Assembly: GCA_964017195.1 (NCBI GenBank)
Contig: CAXHKT010000139.1
Coordinates: 372,001 to 436,000, forward strand
From: Siderastrea radians
Taxonomy: Eukaryota > Cnidaria > Anthozoa > Scleractinia > Rhizangiidae
Direction of reading: 5' to 3'
Length of the DNA: 64,000 nt
Below the pieces are notes generated by a model that saw only the letters and a program-made list of their open reading frames with translations, did no database searches and had not been told where the DNA came from. Numbering within the stretch: position 1 is the first letter of the stretch; each line of letters opens with the position of its first letter. This document shows, piece after piece, positions 20,359 to 33,008 of this stretch. The translations under genes and the position numbers were made by a program.

Positions 20359-23096
20359 TTGTGTAGAAAGTCTGCGATTTTTTCGATAAGGTGGAAAAAA
20401 ACCCCATTTTGGGGCCTTCCCTCAGGCCCCAAAATGCTCAAAAACCTAACTGGCGCTCTCGGCTGCATGCACAAAGCTCCCAAATGCATTCAATCCCTTT
20501 GGGACCATCCGAAAAAAATTCCTTTTGTTCAAAAGTACAAAGAAAGCGCGATATGTGCGATCCTTAGGGAAAAAACCCCATTTTGGGGCATTCCCAGAGG
20601 CTCAAAAAGGTGTTCTTATCTGCGCAATCTGTCTGCGCAAGGCTGCACACTGGCCCAATAATAATGCAAATCCCTCGGGGCTATCAGAAAAAACAGTTTA
20701 TTGTGTAGAAAGTCTGCGATTTTTTCGATAAGGTGGAAAAAACCCCCATTTTGGGACCTTCCCTCAGGCCCCAAAAAGCTCAAAAAGCTAACTGGCGCTC
20801 TCGGCTGCATGCACAAAGCTCCCAAATGCATTCAATCCCTTTGGGACCATCTGAAAAAAATTCATTTTGTTCAAAAGTACAAAGAAAGCGCGATATGTGC
20901 GATCCTTAGGAAAAAAACCCCATTTTGGGGCATTCCCAGAGGCTCAAAAAGGTGTTCTTATCTGCGCAATCTGTCTGCGCAAGGCTGCGCACTGGCCCAA
21001 TAATAATGCAAAGCTTTCGGGGCTATTAGAAAAAACAGTTTATTGTGTAGAAAGTCTGCGATTTTTTCGATAAGGTGGAAAAAAACCCCATTTTGGGGCT
21101 TTCCCTCAGGCCCCAAAAAGCTCAAAAAGCTAACTGGCGCTCTCGGCTGCATGCACAAAGCTCCCAAATGCATTCAATCCCTTTGGGACCATCCGATAAA
21201 AAATTTCTTTTGTTCAAAAGTACAAAGAAAGCGCGATATGTGCGATCCTTAGGGAAAAAACCCCATTTTGGGGCATTCCCAGAGGCTCAAAAAGGTGTTC
21301 TTATCTGCGCAATCTGTCTGCGCAAGGCTGCGCACTGGCCCAATAATAATGCAAATCCCTCGGGGCTATCAGAAAAAAACAGTTTATTGTGTAGAAAGTC
21401 TGCGATTTTTTCGATAAGGTGGAAAAAACCCCCATTTTGGGGCTTTCCCTCAGGCCCCAAAAAGCTCAAAAAGCTAACTGGCGCTCTCGGCTGCATGCAC
21501 AAAGCTCCCAAATGCATTCAATCCCTTTGGGACCATCCGAAAAAAATTCCTTTTGTTCAAAAGTACAAAGAAAGCGCGATATGTGCGATCCTTAGGGAAA
21601 AAACCCCATTTTGGGGCATTCCCAGAGGCTCAAAAAGGTGTTCTTATCTGCGCAATCTGTCTGCGCAAGGCTGCGCACTGGCCCAATAATAATGCAAATC
21701 CCTCAGGGCTATCAGAAAAAACAGTTTATTGTGTAGAAAGTCTGCGATTTTTTCGATAAGGTGGAAAAAAACCCCATTTTGGGGCCTTCCCTCAGGCCCC
21801 AAAAAGCTCAAAAAGCTAACTGGCGCTCTCGGCTGCATGCACAAAGCTCCCAAATGCATTCAATCCCTTTGGGACCATCCGAAAAAAATTCCTTTTGTTC
21901 AAAAGTACAAAGAAAGCGCGATATGTGCGATCCTTAGGGAAAAAACCCCATTTTGGGGCATTCCCAGAGGCTCAAAAAGGTGTTCTTATCTGCGCAATCT
22001 GTCTGCGCAAGGCTGCGCACTGGCCCAATAATAATGCAAATCCCTCGGGGCTATCAGAAAAAACAGTTTATTGTGTAGAAAGTCTGCGATTTTTTCGATA
22101 AGGTGGAAAAAACCCCCATTTTGGGGCTCTCCCTCAGGCCCCAAAAAGCTCAAAAAGCTAACTGGCGCTCTCGGCTGCATGCACAAAGCTCCCAAATGCA
22201 TTCAATCCCTTTGGGACCATCCGAAAAAAATTCCTTTTGTTCAAAAGTACAAAGAAAGCGCGATATGTGCGATCCTTAGGGAAAAAACCCCATTTTGGGG
22301 CATTCCCAGAGGCTCAAAAAGGTGTTCTTATCTGCGCAATCTGTCTGCGCAAGGCTGCGCACTGGCCAATTAATAATGCAAATCCCTCGGGGCTATCAGA
22401 AAAAACAGTTTATTGTGTAGAAAGTCTGCGATTTTTTCGATAAGGTGGAAAAAACCCCCATTTTGGGGCCTTCCCTCAGTTCCCAAAATGCTCAAAAAGC
22501 TAACTGGCGCTCTCGGCTGCATGCACAAAGCTCCCAAATGCATTCAATCCCTTTGGGACCATCCGAAAAAAATTCCTTTTGTTCAAAAGTACAAAGAAAG
22601 CGCGATATGTGCGATCCTTAGGGAAAAAACCCCATTTTGGGGCATTCCCAGAGGCTCAAAAAGGTGTTCTTATCTGCGCAATCTGTCTGCGCAAGGCTGC
22701 GCACTGGCCCAATAATAATGCAAATCCCTCGGGGCTATCAGAAAAAACAGTTTATTGTGTAGAAAGTCTGCGATTTTTTCGATAAGGTGGAAAAAACCCC
22801 TATTTTGGGGCTTTCCCTCAGGCTCCAAAAAGCTCAAAAAGCTAACTGGCGCTCTCGGCTGCATGCACAAAGCTCCCAAATGCATTCAATCCCTTTGGGA
22901 CCATCCGAAAAAAATTCCTTTTGTTCAAAAGTACAAAGAAAGCGCGATATGTGCGATCCTTAGGGAAAAAAACCCATTTTGGGGCATTCCCAGAGGCTCA
23001 AAAAGGTGTTCTTATCTGCGCAATCTGTCTGCGCAAGGCTGCGCACTGGCCCAATAATAATGCAAATCCCTCGGGGCTATCAGAAAAAACAGTTTA
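20359..23096 (+). repeat. Eight monomers, mixed variants
   Basis: Monomers start at 20359, 20701, 21043, 21387, 21729, 22071, 22413 and 22755. 20359 carries CACACTGG. 20701 is a hybrid, listed separately. 21043 is 344 bp because of ATCCGATAAAAAATTTC and an extra A before CAGTTTATTG. 22071 (N) followed by 22413 (V) is the leftmost N-V pair of the window. 22755 has CCCCTATTTT and CAGGCTCC. No clear higher-order period is seen within this stretch. Confidence 0.82.
20701..21042 (+). repeat. Hybrid monomer (two motif markers in one unit)
   Basis: In the motif copies at 12837 and 16598, AATTCATTTTG belongs to one monomer and AAAGCTTTCGGGGCTATTAG to the next. Here both occur in a single 342-bp unit (AATTCATTTTG near 20861, AAAGCTTTCGG near 21010). 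The following unit at 21043 lacks them. Fusion of the two adjacent monomers with loss of one unit explains this. It also has private changes CATCTGAAAAAA and TTGGGACCTTCCC. Confidence 0.8.
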
Positions 23097-23437
23097 TTGT
23101 GTAGAAAGTCTGCGATTTTTTCGATAAGGTGGAAAAAACCCCCATTTTGGGCTTTCCCTCAGGCCCCAAAAAGCTCAAAAAGCTAACTGGCGCTCTCGGC
23201 TGCATGCACAAAGCTCCCAAATGCATTCAATCCCTTTGGGACCATCCGAAAAAAATTCCTTTTGTTCAAAAGTACAAAGAAAGCGCGATATGTGCGATCC
23301 TTAGGGAAAAAACCCCATTTTGGGGCATTCCCAGAGGCTCAAAAAGGTGTTCTTATCTGCGCAATCTGTCTGCGCAAGGCTGCGCACTGGCCCAATAATA
23401 ATGCAAATCCCTCGGGGCTATCAGAAAAAACAGTTTA
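23097..23437 (+). repeat. Type member of the 341-bp D subfamily
   Basis: Half A has TTTTGGGCTTTCCC, one G fewer than the usual TTTTGGGGC, so the unit is 341 bp. By my reading 21 monomers carry this change: 23097, 24122, 24805, 25830, 31302, 31642, 34035, 41902, 42586, 43612, 44295, 46005, 47030, 48398, 48739, 49764, 56261, 60706, 61731, 63098 and 63439. None lies left of 23097. The deletion is inherited with linked neighbours (I, R or N units), so it is a true variant and not a scattered homopolymer read error. Confidence 0.9.
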
Positions 23438-26400
23438 TTGTGTAGAAAGTCTGCGATTTTTTCGATAAGGTGGAAAAAACCCCCATTTTGGGGCTTTCCT
23501 TCAGGCCCCAAAAAGCTCAAAGAGCTAACTGGCGCTATCGGCTGCATCCACAAAGCTCCCAAATGCATTCAATCCATTTGGGACCATCCGAAAAAAATTC
23601 CTTTTGTTCAAAAGTACAAAGAAAGCGCGATATGTGCGATCCTTAGGGAAAAAACCCCATTTGGGGGCATACCCATAGGCTCAAAAAGGTGTTCTTATCT
23701 GCGCAATCTGTCTGCGCAAGGCTGCGCACTGGCCCAATAATAATGCAAATCCCTCAGGGCTATCAGAAAAAACAGTTTATTGTGTAGAAAGTCTGCGATA
23801 TTTTCGATAAGGTGGAAAGAAACCCCATTTTGGGGCCTTCCCTCAGGCCTCAAAAAGATCAAAAAGCTAACTGGCGCTCTCGGCTGCATGCACAAAGCTC
23901 CCAAATGCATTCAATCCCTTTGGGACCATCCGAAAAAAATTCCTTTTGTTCAAAAGTACAAAGAAAGCGCGATATGTGCGATCCTTAGGGAAAAAACCCC
24001 ATTTTGGGGCATTCCCAGAGGCTCAAAAAGGTGTTCTTATCTGCGCAATCTGTCTGCGCAAGGCTGCGCACTGGCCCAATAATAATGCAAATCCCTCGGG
24101 GCTATCAGAAAAAACAGTTTATTGTGTAGAAAGTCTGCGATTTTTTCGATAAGGTGGAAAAAACCCCCATTTTGGGCTTTCCCTCAGGCCCCAAAAAGCT
24201 CAAAAAGCTAACTGGCGCTCTCGGCTGCATGCACAAAGCTCCCAAATGCATTCAATCCCTTTGGGACCATCCGAAAAAAATTCCTTTTGTTCAAAAGTAC
24301 AAAGAAAGCGCGATATGTGCGATCCTTAGGGAAAAAACCCCATTTTGGGGCATTCCCAGAGGCTCAAAAAGGTGTTCTTATCTGCGCAATCTGTCTGCGC
24401 AAGGCTGCGCACTGGCCCAATAATAATGCAAATCCCTCGGGGCTATCAGAAAAAACAGTTTATTGTGTAGAAAGTCTGCGATTTTTTCGATAAGGTGGAA
24501 AAAACCCCCATTTTGGGGCTTTCCTTCAGGCCCCAAAAAGCTCAAAAAGCTAACTGGCGCTCTCGGCTGCATGCACAAAGCTCCCAAATGCATTCAATCC
24601 CTTTGGGACCATCCGAAAAAAATTCCTTTTGTTCAAAAGTACAAAGAAAGCGCGATATGTGCGATCCTTAGGGAAAAAACCCCATTTTGGGGCATTCCCA
24701 GAGGCTCAAAAAGGTGTTCTTATCTGCGCAATCTGTCTGCGCAAGGCTGCGCACTGGCCCAATAATAATGCAAATCCCTCGGGGCTATCAGAAAAAACAG
24801 TTTATTGTGTAGAAAGTCTGCGATTTTTTCGATAAGGTGGAAAAAACCCCCATTTTGGGCTTTCCCTCAGGCCCCAAAAAGCTCAAAAAGCTAACTGGCG
24901 CTCTCGGCTGCATGCACAAAGCTCCCAAATGCATTCAATCCCTTTGGGACCATCCGAAAAAAATTCCTTTTGTTCAAAAGTACAAAGAAAGCGCGATATG
25001 TGCGATCCTTAGGGAAAAAACCCCATTTTGGGGCATTCCCAGAGGCTCAAAAAGGTGTTCTTATCTGCGCAATCTGTCTGCGCAAGGCTGCGCACTGGCC
25101 CAATAATAATGCAAATCCCTCGGGGCTATCAGAAAAAACAGTTTATTGTGTAGAAAGTCTGCGATTTTTTCGATAAGGTGGAAAAAACCCCCATTTTGGG
25201 GCTTTCCTTCAGGCCCCAAAAAGCTCAAAGAGCTAACTGGCGCTATCGGCTGCATCCACAAAGCTCCCAAATGCATTCAATCCATTTGGGACCATCCGAA
25301 AAAAATTCCTTTTGTTCAAAAGTACAAAGAAAGCGCGATATGTGCGATCCTTAGGGAAAAAACCCCATTTGGGGGCATACCCATAGGCTCAAAAAGGTGT
25401 TCTTATCTGCGCAATCTGTCTGCGCAAGGCTGCGCACTGGCCCAATAATAATGCAAATCCCTCAGGGCTATCAGAAAAAACAGTTTATTGTGTAGAAAGT
25501 CTGCGATATTTTCGATAAGGTGGAAAGAAACCCCATTTTGGGGCCTTCCCTCAGGCCTCAAAAAGCTCAAAAAGCTAACTGGCGCTCTCGGCTGCATGCA
25601 CAAAGCTCCCAAATGCATTCAATCCCTTTGGGACCATCCGAAAAAAATTCCTTTTGTTCAAAAGTACAAAGAAAGCGCGATATGTGCGATCCTTAGGGAA
25701 AAAACCCCATTTTGGGGCATTCCCAGAGGCTCAAAAAGGTGTTCTTATCTGCGCAATCTGTCTGCGCAAGGCTGCGCACTGGCCCAATAATAATGCAAAT
25801 CCCTCGGGGCTATCAGAAAAAACAGTTTATTGTGTAGAAAGTCTGCGATTTTTTCGATAAGGTGGAAAAAACCCCCATTTTGGGCTTTCCCTCAGGCCCC
25901 AAAAAGCTCAAAAAGCTAACTGGCGCTCTCGGCTGCATGCACAAAGCTCCCAAATGCATTCAATCCCTTTGGGACCATCCGAAAAAAATTCCTTTTGTTC
26001 AAAAGTACAAAGAAAGCGCGATATGTGCGATCCTTAGGGAAAAAACCCCATTTTGGGGCATTCCCAGAGGCTCAAAAAGGTGTTCTTATCTGCGCAATCT
26101 GTCTGCGCAAGGCTGCGCACTGGCCCAATAATAATGCAAATCCCTCGGGGCTATCAGAAAAAACAGTTTATTGTGTAGAAAGTCTGCGATTTTTTCGATA
26201 AGGTGGAAAAAACCCCCATTTTGGGGCTTTCCTTCAGGCCCCAAAAAGCTCAAAAAGCTAACTGGCGCTATCGGCTGCATCCACAAAGCTCCCAAATGCA
26301 TTCAATCCATTTGGGACCATCCGAAAAAAATTCCTTTTGTTCAAAAGTACAAAGAAAGCGCGATATGTGCGATCCTTAGGGAAAGAACCCCATTTGGGGG

Positions 26401-26854
26401 CATACCCATAGGCTCAAAAAGGTGTTCTTATCTGCGCAATCTGTCTGCGCAAGGCTGCGCACTGGCCCAATAATAATGCAAATCCCTCAGGGCTATCAGA
26501 AAAAACAGTTTATTGTGTAGAAAGTCTGCGATATTTTCGATAAGGTGGAAAGAAACCCCATTTTGGGGCCTTCCCTCAGGCCTCAAAAAGCTCAAAAAGC
26601 TAACTGGCGCTCTCGGCTGCATGCACAAAGCTCCCAAATGCATTCAATCCCTTTGGGACCATCCGAAAAAAATTCCTTTTGTTCAAAAGTACAAAGAAAG
26701 CGCGATATGTGCGATCCTTAGGGAAAAAACCCCATTTTGGGGCATTCCCAGAGGCTCAAAAAGGTGTTCTTATCTGCGCAATCTGTCTGCGCAAGGCTGC
26801 GCACTGGCCCAATAATAATGCAAATCCCTCGGGGCTATCAGAAAAAACAGTTTA
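23097..26854 (+). repeat. Higher-order repeat: D-I-R trimer (1,025 bp)
   Basis: Trimers run D (341 bp), I, R: 23097-23438-23780, 24805-25146-25488 and 25830-26171-26513. Between the first two lies a D unit (24122) and a plain-looking unit (24463) that keeps the I-class TTTCCTTCAGG at its left. The first two copies share CTCAAAGAGC and are offset by 1,708 bp; the third lacks it. I units carry CTATCGG, GCATCCAC, ATCCATTTGGG and CATACCCATAGG. R units carry GATATTTTCG and GGAAAGAAACCCC. The C-to-A change giving CTCAGGGCTATC precedes each R unit. Confidence 0.92.
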
Positions 26855-27196
26855 TTGTGTAGAAAGTCTGCGATTTTTTCGATAAGGTGGAAAAAACCCC
26901 CATTTTGGGGCTTTCCCTCAGGCCCCAAAAAGCTCAAAAAGCTAACTGGCGCTCTCGGCTGCATGCACAAAGCTCCCAAATGCATTCAATCCCTTTGGGA
27001 CCATCCGAAAAAAATTCCTTTTGTTCAAAAGTACAAAGAAAGCGCGATATGTGCGATCCTTAGGGAAAAAACCCCATTTTGGGGCATTCCCAGAGGCTCA
27101 AAAAGGTGTTCTTATCTGCGCAATCTGTCTGCGCAAGGCTGCGCACTGGCCCAATAATAATGCAAATCCCTCGGGGCTATCAGAAAAAACAGTTTA
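26855..27196 (+). repeat. Single plain F monomer between two blocks
   Basis: This 342-bp unit has GGGGCTTTCCCTCAGG and no diagnostic change of either neighbouring block. It links the last R unit of the D-I-R trimers to the heptamer starting at 27197. Confidence 0.85.
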
Positions 27197-29591
27197 TTGT
27201 GTAGAAAGTCTGCGATTTTTTCGATAAGGTGGAAAAAAACCCCATTTTGGGGCCTTCCCTCAGGCCCCAAAAAGCTCAAAAAGCTAACTGGCGCTCTCGG
27301 CTGCATGCACAATGCTCCCAAATGCATTCAATCCCTTTGGGACCATCCGAAAAAAATTCCTTTTGTTCAAAAGTACAAAGAAAGCGCGATATGTGCGATC
27401 CTTAGGGAAAAAACCCCATTTTGGGGCATTCCCAGAGGCTCAAAAAGGTGTTCTTATCTGCGCAATCTGTCTGCGCAAGGCTGCGCACTGGCCCAATAAT
27501 AATGCAAATCCCTCGGGGCTATCAGAAAAAACAGTTTATTGTGTAGAAAGTCTGCGATTTTTTCGATAAGGTGGAAAAAACCCCCATTTTGGGGCCTTCC
27601 CTCAGGCCCCAAAATGCTCAAAAAGCTAACTGGCGCTCTCGGCTGCATGCACAAAGCTCCCAAATGCATTCAATCCCTTTGGGACCATCCGAAAAAAATT
27701 CCTTTTGTTCAAAAGTACAAAGAAAGCGCGATATGTGCGATCCTTAGGGAAAAAACCCCATTTTGGGGCATTCCCAGAGGCTCAAAAAGTTGTTCTTATC
27801 TGTGCAATCTGTCTGCGCAAGGCTGCGCACTTGCCCAATAATAATGCAAATCCCTCGGGGCTATCAGAAAAAAAAGTTTATTGTGTAGAAAGTCTGCGAT
27901 TTTTTCGATAAGGTGGAAAAAACCCCCATTTTGGGGCCTTCCCTCAGGCCCCAAAATGCTTAAAAAGCTAACTGGCGCTCTCGGCTGCATGCACAAAGCT
28001 CCCAAATGCATTCAATCCCTTTGGGACCATCCGAAAAAAATTCCTTTTGTTCAAAAGTACAAAGAAAGCGCGATATGTGCGATCCTTAGGGAAAAAACCC
28101 CATTTTGGGGCATTCCCAGAGGCTCAAAAAGGTGTTCTTATCTGCGCAATCTGTCTGCGCAAGGCTGCGCACTGGCCCAATAATAATGCAAATCCCTCGG
28201 GGCTATCAGAATAAACAGTTTATTGTGTAGAAAGTCTGCGATTTTTTCGATAAGGTGGAAAAAAACCCCATTTTGGGGCCTTCCCTCAGGCCCCAAAATG
28301 CTCAAAAAGCTAACTGGCGCTCTCGGCTGCATGCACAAAGCTCCCAAATGCATTCAATCCCTTTGGGACCATCCGAAAAAAATTCCTTTTGTTCAAAAGT
28401 ACAAAGAAAGCGCGATATGTGCGATCCTTAGGGAAAAAACCCCACTTTGGGGCATTCCCAGAGGCTCAAAAAGTTGTTCTTATCTGTGCAATCTGTCTGC
28501 GCAAGGCTGCGCACTGGCCCAATAATAATGCAAATCCCTCGGGGCTATCAGAAAAAAAAGTTTATTGTGTAGAAAGTCTGCGATTTTTTCGATAAGGTGG
28601 AAAAAAACCCCATTTTGGGGCCTTCCCTCAGGCCCCAAAATGCTCAAAAAGCTAACTGGCGCTCTCGGCTGCATGCACAAAGCTCCCAAATGCATTCAAT
28701 CCCTTTGGGACCATCCGAAAAAAATTCCTTTTGTTCAAAAGTACAATGAAAGCGCGATATGTGCGATCCTTAGGGAAAAAACCCTATTTTGGGGCATTCC
28801 CAGAGGCTCAAAAAGGTGTTCTTATCTGCGCAATCTGTCTGCGCAAGGCTGCGCACTGGCCCAATAATAATGCAAATCCCTCGGGGCTATCAGAAAAAAA
28901 AGTTTATTGTGTAGAAAGTCTGCGATTTTTTCGATAAGGTGGAAAAAACCCCCATTTTGGGGCCTTCCCTCAGGCCCCAAAATGCTCAAAAAGCTAACTG
29001 GCGCTCTCGGCTGCATGCACAAAGCTCCCAAATGCATTCAATCCCTTTGGGACCATCCGAAAAAAATTCCTTTTGTTCAAAAGTACAATGAAAGCGCGAT
29101 ATGTGCGATCCTTAGGGAAAAAACCCTATTTTGGGGCATTCCCAGAGGCTCAAAAAGGTGTTCTTATCTGCGCAATCTGTCTGCGCAAGGCTGCGCACTG
29201 GCCCAATAATAATGCAAATCCCTCGGGGCTATCAGAAAAAAACAGTTTATTGTGTAGAAAGTCTGCGATTTTTTCGATAAGGTGGAAAAAACCCCCATTT
29301 TGGGGCTTTCCCTCAGGCCCCAAAAAGCTCAAAAAGCTAACTGGCGCTCTCGGCTGCATGCACAAAGCTCCCAAATGCATTCAATCCCTTTGGGACCATC
29401 CGAAAAAAATTCCTTTTGTTCAAAAGTACAAAGAAAGCGCGATATGTGCGATCCTTAGGGAAAAAACCCCATTTTGGGGCATTCCCAGAGACTCAAAAAG
29501 GTGTTCTTATCTGCGCAATCTGTCTGCGCAAGGCTGCGCACTGGCCCAATAATAATGCAAATCCCTCGGGGCTATCAGAAAAAACAGTTTA
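27197..29591 (+). repeat. Heptamer block (2,395 bp), first copy
   Basis: Seven monomers start at 27197, 27539, 27881, 28223, 28565, 28907 and 29250. Markers in order are: GCACAATGCTCCC; S; plain L-M followed by CAGAATAAACAG; S; Y; Y; and an F unit. Three units end with AGAAAAAAAAGTTTATTG in place of the usual ACAG junction. The two adjacent Y units (28565, 28907) look like a local monomer duplication, since the second copy of the block has only one. Confidence 0.9.
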
Positions 29592-31301
29592 TTGTGTAGA
29601 AAGTCTGCGATTTTTTCGATAAGGTGGAAAAAAACCCCATTTTGGGGCCCTTCCTCAGGCCCCAAAAGGCTCAAAAAGCTAACTGGCGCTCTCGGCTGCA
29701 TGCACAATGCTCCCAAATGCATTCAATCCCTTTGGGACCATCCGAAAAAAATTCCTTTTGTTCAAAAGTACAAAGAAAGCGCGATATGTGCGATCCTTAG
29801 GGAAAAAACCCCATTTTGGGGCATTCCCAGAGGCTCAAAAAGGTGTTCTTATCTGCGCAATCTGTCTGCGCAAGGCTGCGCACTGGCCCAATAATAATGC
29901 AAATCCCTCGGGGCTATCAGAAAAAACAGTTTATTGTGTAGAAAGTCTGCGATTTTTTCGATAAGGTGGAAAAAACCCCCATTTTGGGGCCTTCCCTCAG
30001 GCCCCAAAATGCTCAAAAAGCTAACTGGCGCTCTCGGCTGCATGCACAAAGCTCCCAAATGCATTCAATCCCTTTGGGACCATCCGAAAAAAATTCCTTT
30101 TGTTCAAAAGTACAAAGAAAGCGCGATATGTGCGATCCTTAGGGAAAAAACCCCATTTTGGGGCATTCCCAGAGGCTCAAAAAGTTGTTCTTATCTGTGC
30201 AATCTGTCTGCGCAAGGCTGCGCACTGGCCCAATAATAATGCAAATCCCTCGGGCCTATCAGAAAAAAAAGTTTATTGTGTAGAAAGTCTGCGATTTTTT
30301 CGATAAGGTGGAAAAAACCCCCATTTTGGGGCCTTCCCTCAGGCCCCAAAATGTTCAAAAAGCTAACTGGCGCTCTCGGCTGCATGCACAAAGCTCCCAA
30401 ATGCATTCAATCCCTTTGGGACCATCCGAAAAAAATTCCTTTTGTTCAAAAGTACAAAGAAAGCGCGATATGTGCGATCCTTAGGGAAAAAACCCCATTT
30501 TGGGGCATTCCCAGAGGCTCAAAAAGGTGTTCTTATCTGCGCAATCTGTCCGCGCAAGGCTGCGCACTGGCCCAATAATAATGCAAATCCCTCGGGGCTA
30601 TCAGAATAAACAGTTTATTGTGTAGAAAGTCTGCGATTTTTTCGATAAGGTGGAAAAAACCCCCATTTTGGGGCCTTCCCTCAGGCCCCAAAATGCTCAA
30701 AAAGCTAACTGGCGCTCTCGGCTGCATGCACAAAGCTCCCAAATGCATTCAATCCCTTTGGGACCATCCGAAAAAAATTCCTTTTGTTCAAAAGTACAAA
30801 GAAAGCGCGATATGTGCGATCCTTAGGGAAAAAACCCCATTTTGGGGCATTCCCAGAGGCTCAAAAAGTTGTTCTTATCTGTGCAATCTTTCTGCGCAAG
30901 GCTGCGCACTGGCCCAATAATAATGCAAATCCCTCGGGGCTATCAGAAAAAAAAGTTTATTGTGTAGAAAGTCTGCGATTTTTTCGATAAGGTGGAAAAA
31001 ACCCCCATTTTGGGGCCTTCCCTCAGGCCCCAAAATGCTCAAAAAGCTAACTGGCGCTCTCGGCTGCATGCACAAAGCTCCCAAATGCATTCAATCCCTT
31101 TGGGACCATCCGAAAAAAATTCCTTTTGTTCAAAAGTACAATGAAAGCGCGATATGTGCGATCCTTAGGGAAAATACCCTATTTTGGGGCATTCCCAGAG
31201 GCTCAAAAAGGTGTTCTTATCTACGCAATCTGTCTGCGCAAGGCTGCGCACTGGCCCAATAATAATGCAAATCCCTCGGGGCTATCAGAAAAAACAGTTT
31301 A
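29592..31301 (+). repeat. Heptamer block, partial second copy (five monomers)
   Basis: Monomers 29592, 29934, 30276, 30618 and 30960 repeat the order GCACAATGCTCCC, S, plain L-M, S (preceded by CAGAATAAACAG), Y at an offset of 2,395 bp for the first four. Private changes include CCCTTCCTCAGGCC with AAAAGGCTC in the first unit, CTCGGGCCTATC near 30254, and AAAATACCCTATTTT in the Y unit. The copy stops after a single Y unit, where D units begin. Confidence 0.9.
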
Positions 31302-33008
31302 TTGTGTAGAAAGTCTGCGATTTTTTCGATAAGGTGGAAAAAACCCCCATTTTGGGCTTTCCCTCAGGCCCCAAAAAGCTCAAAAAGCTAACTGGCGCTC
31401 TCGGCTGCATGCACAAAGCTCCCAAATGCATTCAATCCCTTTGGGACCATCCGAAAAAATTCCTTTTGTTCAAAAGTACAAAGAAAGCGCGATATGTGCG
31501 ATCCTTAAGGAAAAAACCCCATTTTGGGGCATTCCCAGAGGCTCAAAAAGGTGTTCTTATCTGCGCAATCTGTCTGCGCAAGGCTGCGCACTGGCCCAAT
31601 AATAATGCAAATCCCTCGGGGCTATCAGAAAAAACAGTTTATTGTGTAGAAAGTCTGCGATTTTTTCGATAAGGTGGAAAAAACCCCCATTTTGGGCTTT
31701 CCCTCAGGCCCCAAAAAGCTCAAAAAGCTAACTGGCGCTCTCGGCTGCATGCACAAAGCTCCCAAATGCATTCAATCCCTTTGGGACCATCCGAAAAAAA
31801 TTCCTTTTGTTCAAAAGTACAAAGAAAGCGCGATATGTGCGATCCTTAGGGAAAAAACCCCATTTTGGGGCATTCCCAGAGGCTCAAAAAGGTGTTCTTA
31901 TCTGCGCAATCTGTCTGCGCAAGGCTGCGCACTGGCCCAATAATAATGCAAATCCCTCGGGGCTATCAGAAAAAACAGTTTATTGTGTAGAAAGTCTGCG
32001 ATTTTTTCGATAAGGTGGAAAAAACCCCCATTTTGGGGCCTTCCCTCAGGCCCCAAAAAGCCCAAAAAGCTAACTGGCGCTCTCGGCTGCATGCACAAAG
32101 CTCCCAAATGCATTCAATCCCTTTGGGACCATCCGAAAAAAATTCCTTTTGTTCAAAAGTACAAAGAAAGCGCGATATGTGCGATCCTTAGGGAAAAAAC
32201 CCCATTTTGGGGCATTCCCAGAGGCTCAAAAAGGTGTTCTTATCTGCGCAATCTGTCTGCGCAAGGCTGCGCACTGGCCCAATAATAATGCAAATCCCTC
32301 GGGGCTATCAGAAAAAACAGTTTATTGTGTAGAAAGTCTGCGATTTTTTCGATAAGGTGGAAAAAACCCCCATTTTAGGGCTTTCCTTCAGGCCCCAAAA
32401 AGCTCAAAAAGCTAACTGGCGCTATCGGCTGCATCCACAAAGCTCCCAAATGCATTCAATCCATTTGGGACCATCCGAAAAAAATTCCTTTTGTTCAAAA
32501 GTACAAAGAAAGCGCGATATGTGCGATCCTTAGGGAAAAAACCCCATTTGGGGGCATACCCATAGGCTCAAAAAGGTGTTCTTATCTGCGCAATCTGTCT
32601 GCGCAAGGCTGCGCACTGGCCCAATAATAATGCAAATCCCTCAGGGCTATCAGAAAAAACAGTTTATTGTGTAGAAAGTCTGCGATATTTTCGATAAGGT
32701 GGAAAGAAACCCCATTTTGGGGCCTTCCCTCAGGCCTCAAAAAGCTCAAAAAGCTAACTGGCGCTCTCGGCTGCATGCACAAAGCTCCCAAATGCATTCA
32801 ATCCCTTTGGGACCATCCGAAAAAAATTCCTTTTGTTCAAAAGTACAAAGAAAGCGCGATATGTGCGATCCTTAGGGAAAAAACCCCATTTTGGGGCATT
32901 CCCAGAGGCTCAAAAAGGTGTTCTTATCTGCGCAATCTGTCTGCGCAAGGCTGCGCACTGGCCCAATAATAATGCAAATCCCTCGGGGCTATCAGAAAAA
33001 ACAGTTTA
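31302..33008 (+). repeat. D-D pair followed by an L-I-R trimer
   Basis: Monomers 31302 (340 bp: D deletion plus one A fewer in CCGAAAAAATTCC) and 31642 (D, 341 bp) are followed by 31983, 32325 (I) and 32667 (R). The I unit has a private TTTTAGGGCTTTCC. The unit before I is a full-length L copy with AAGCCCAAAAAGC, where a D unit stands in the 23-27 kb trimers. This is a relocated copy of the same I-R pair. Confidence 0.88.

Noticed and set aside
21075..21689. Long open frame of about 204 codons spanning nearly two monomers
   Set aside because: It exists only because local one-base indels (ATCCGATAAAAAATTTC and an extra A before CAGTTTATTG) join two frames. The same applies to similar long frames at 29073, 35910, 39330 and 40699.
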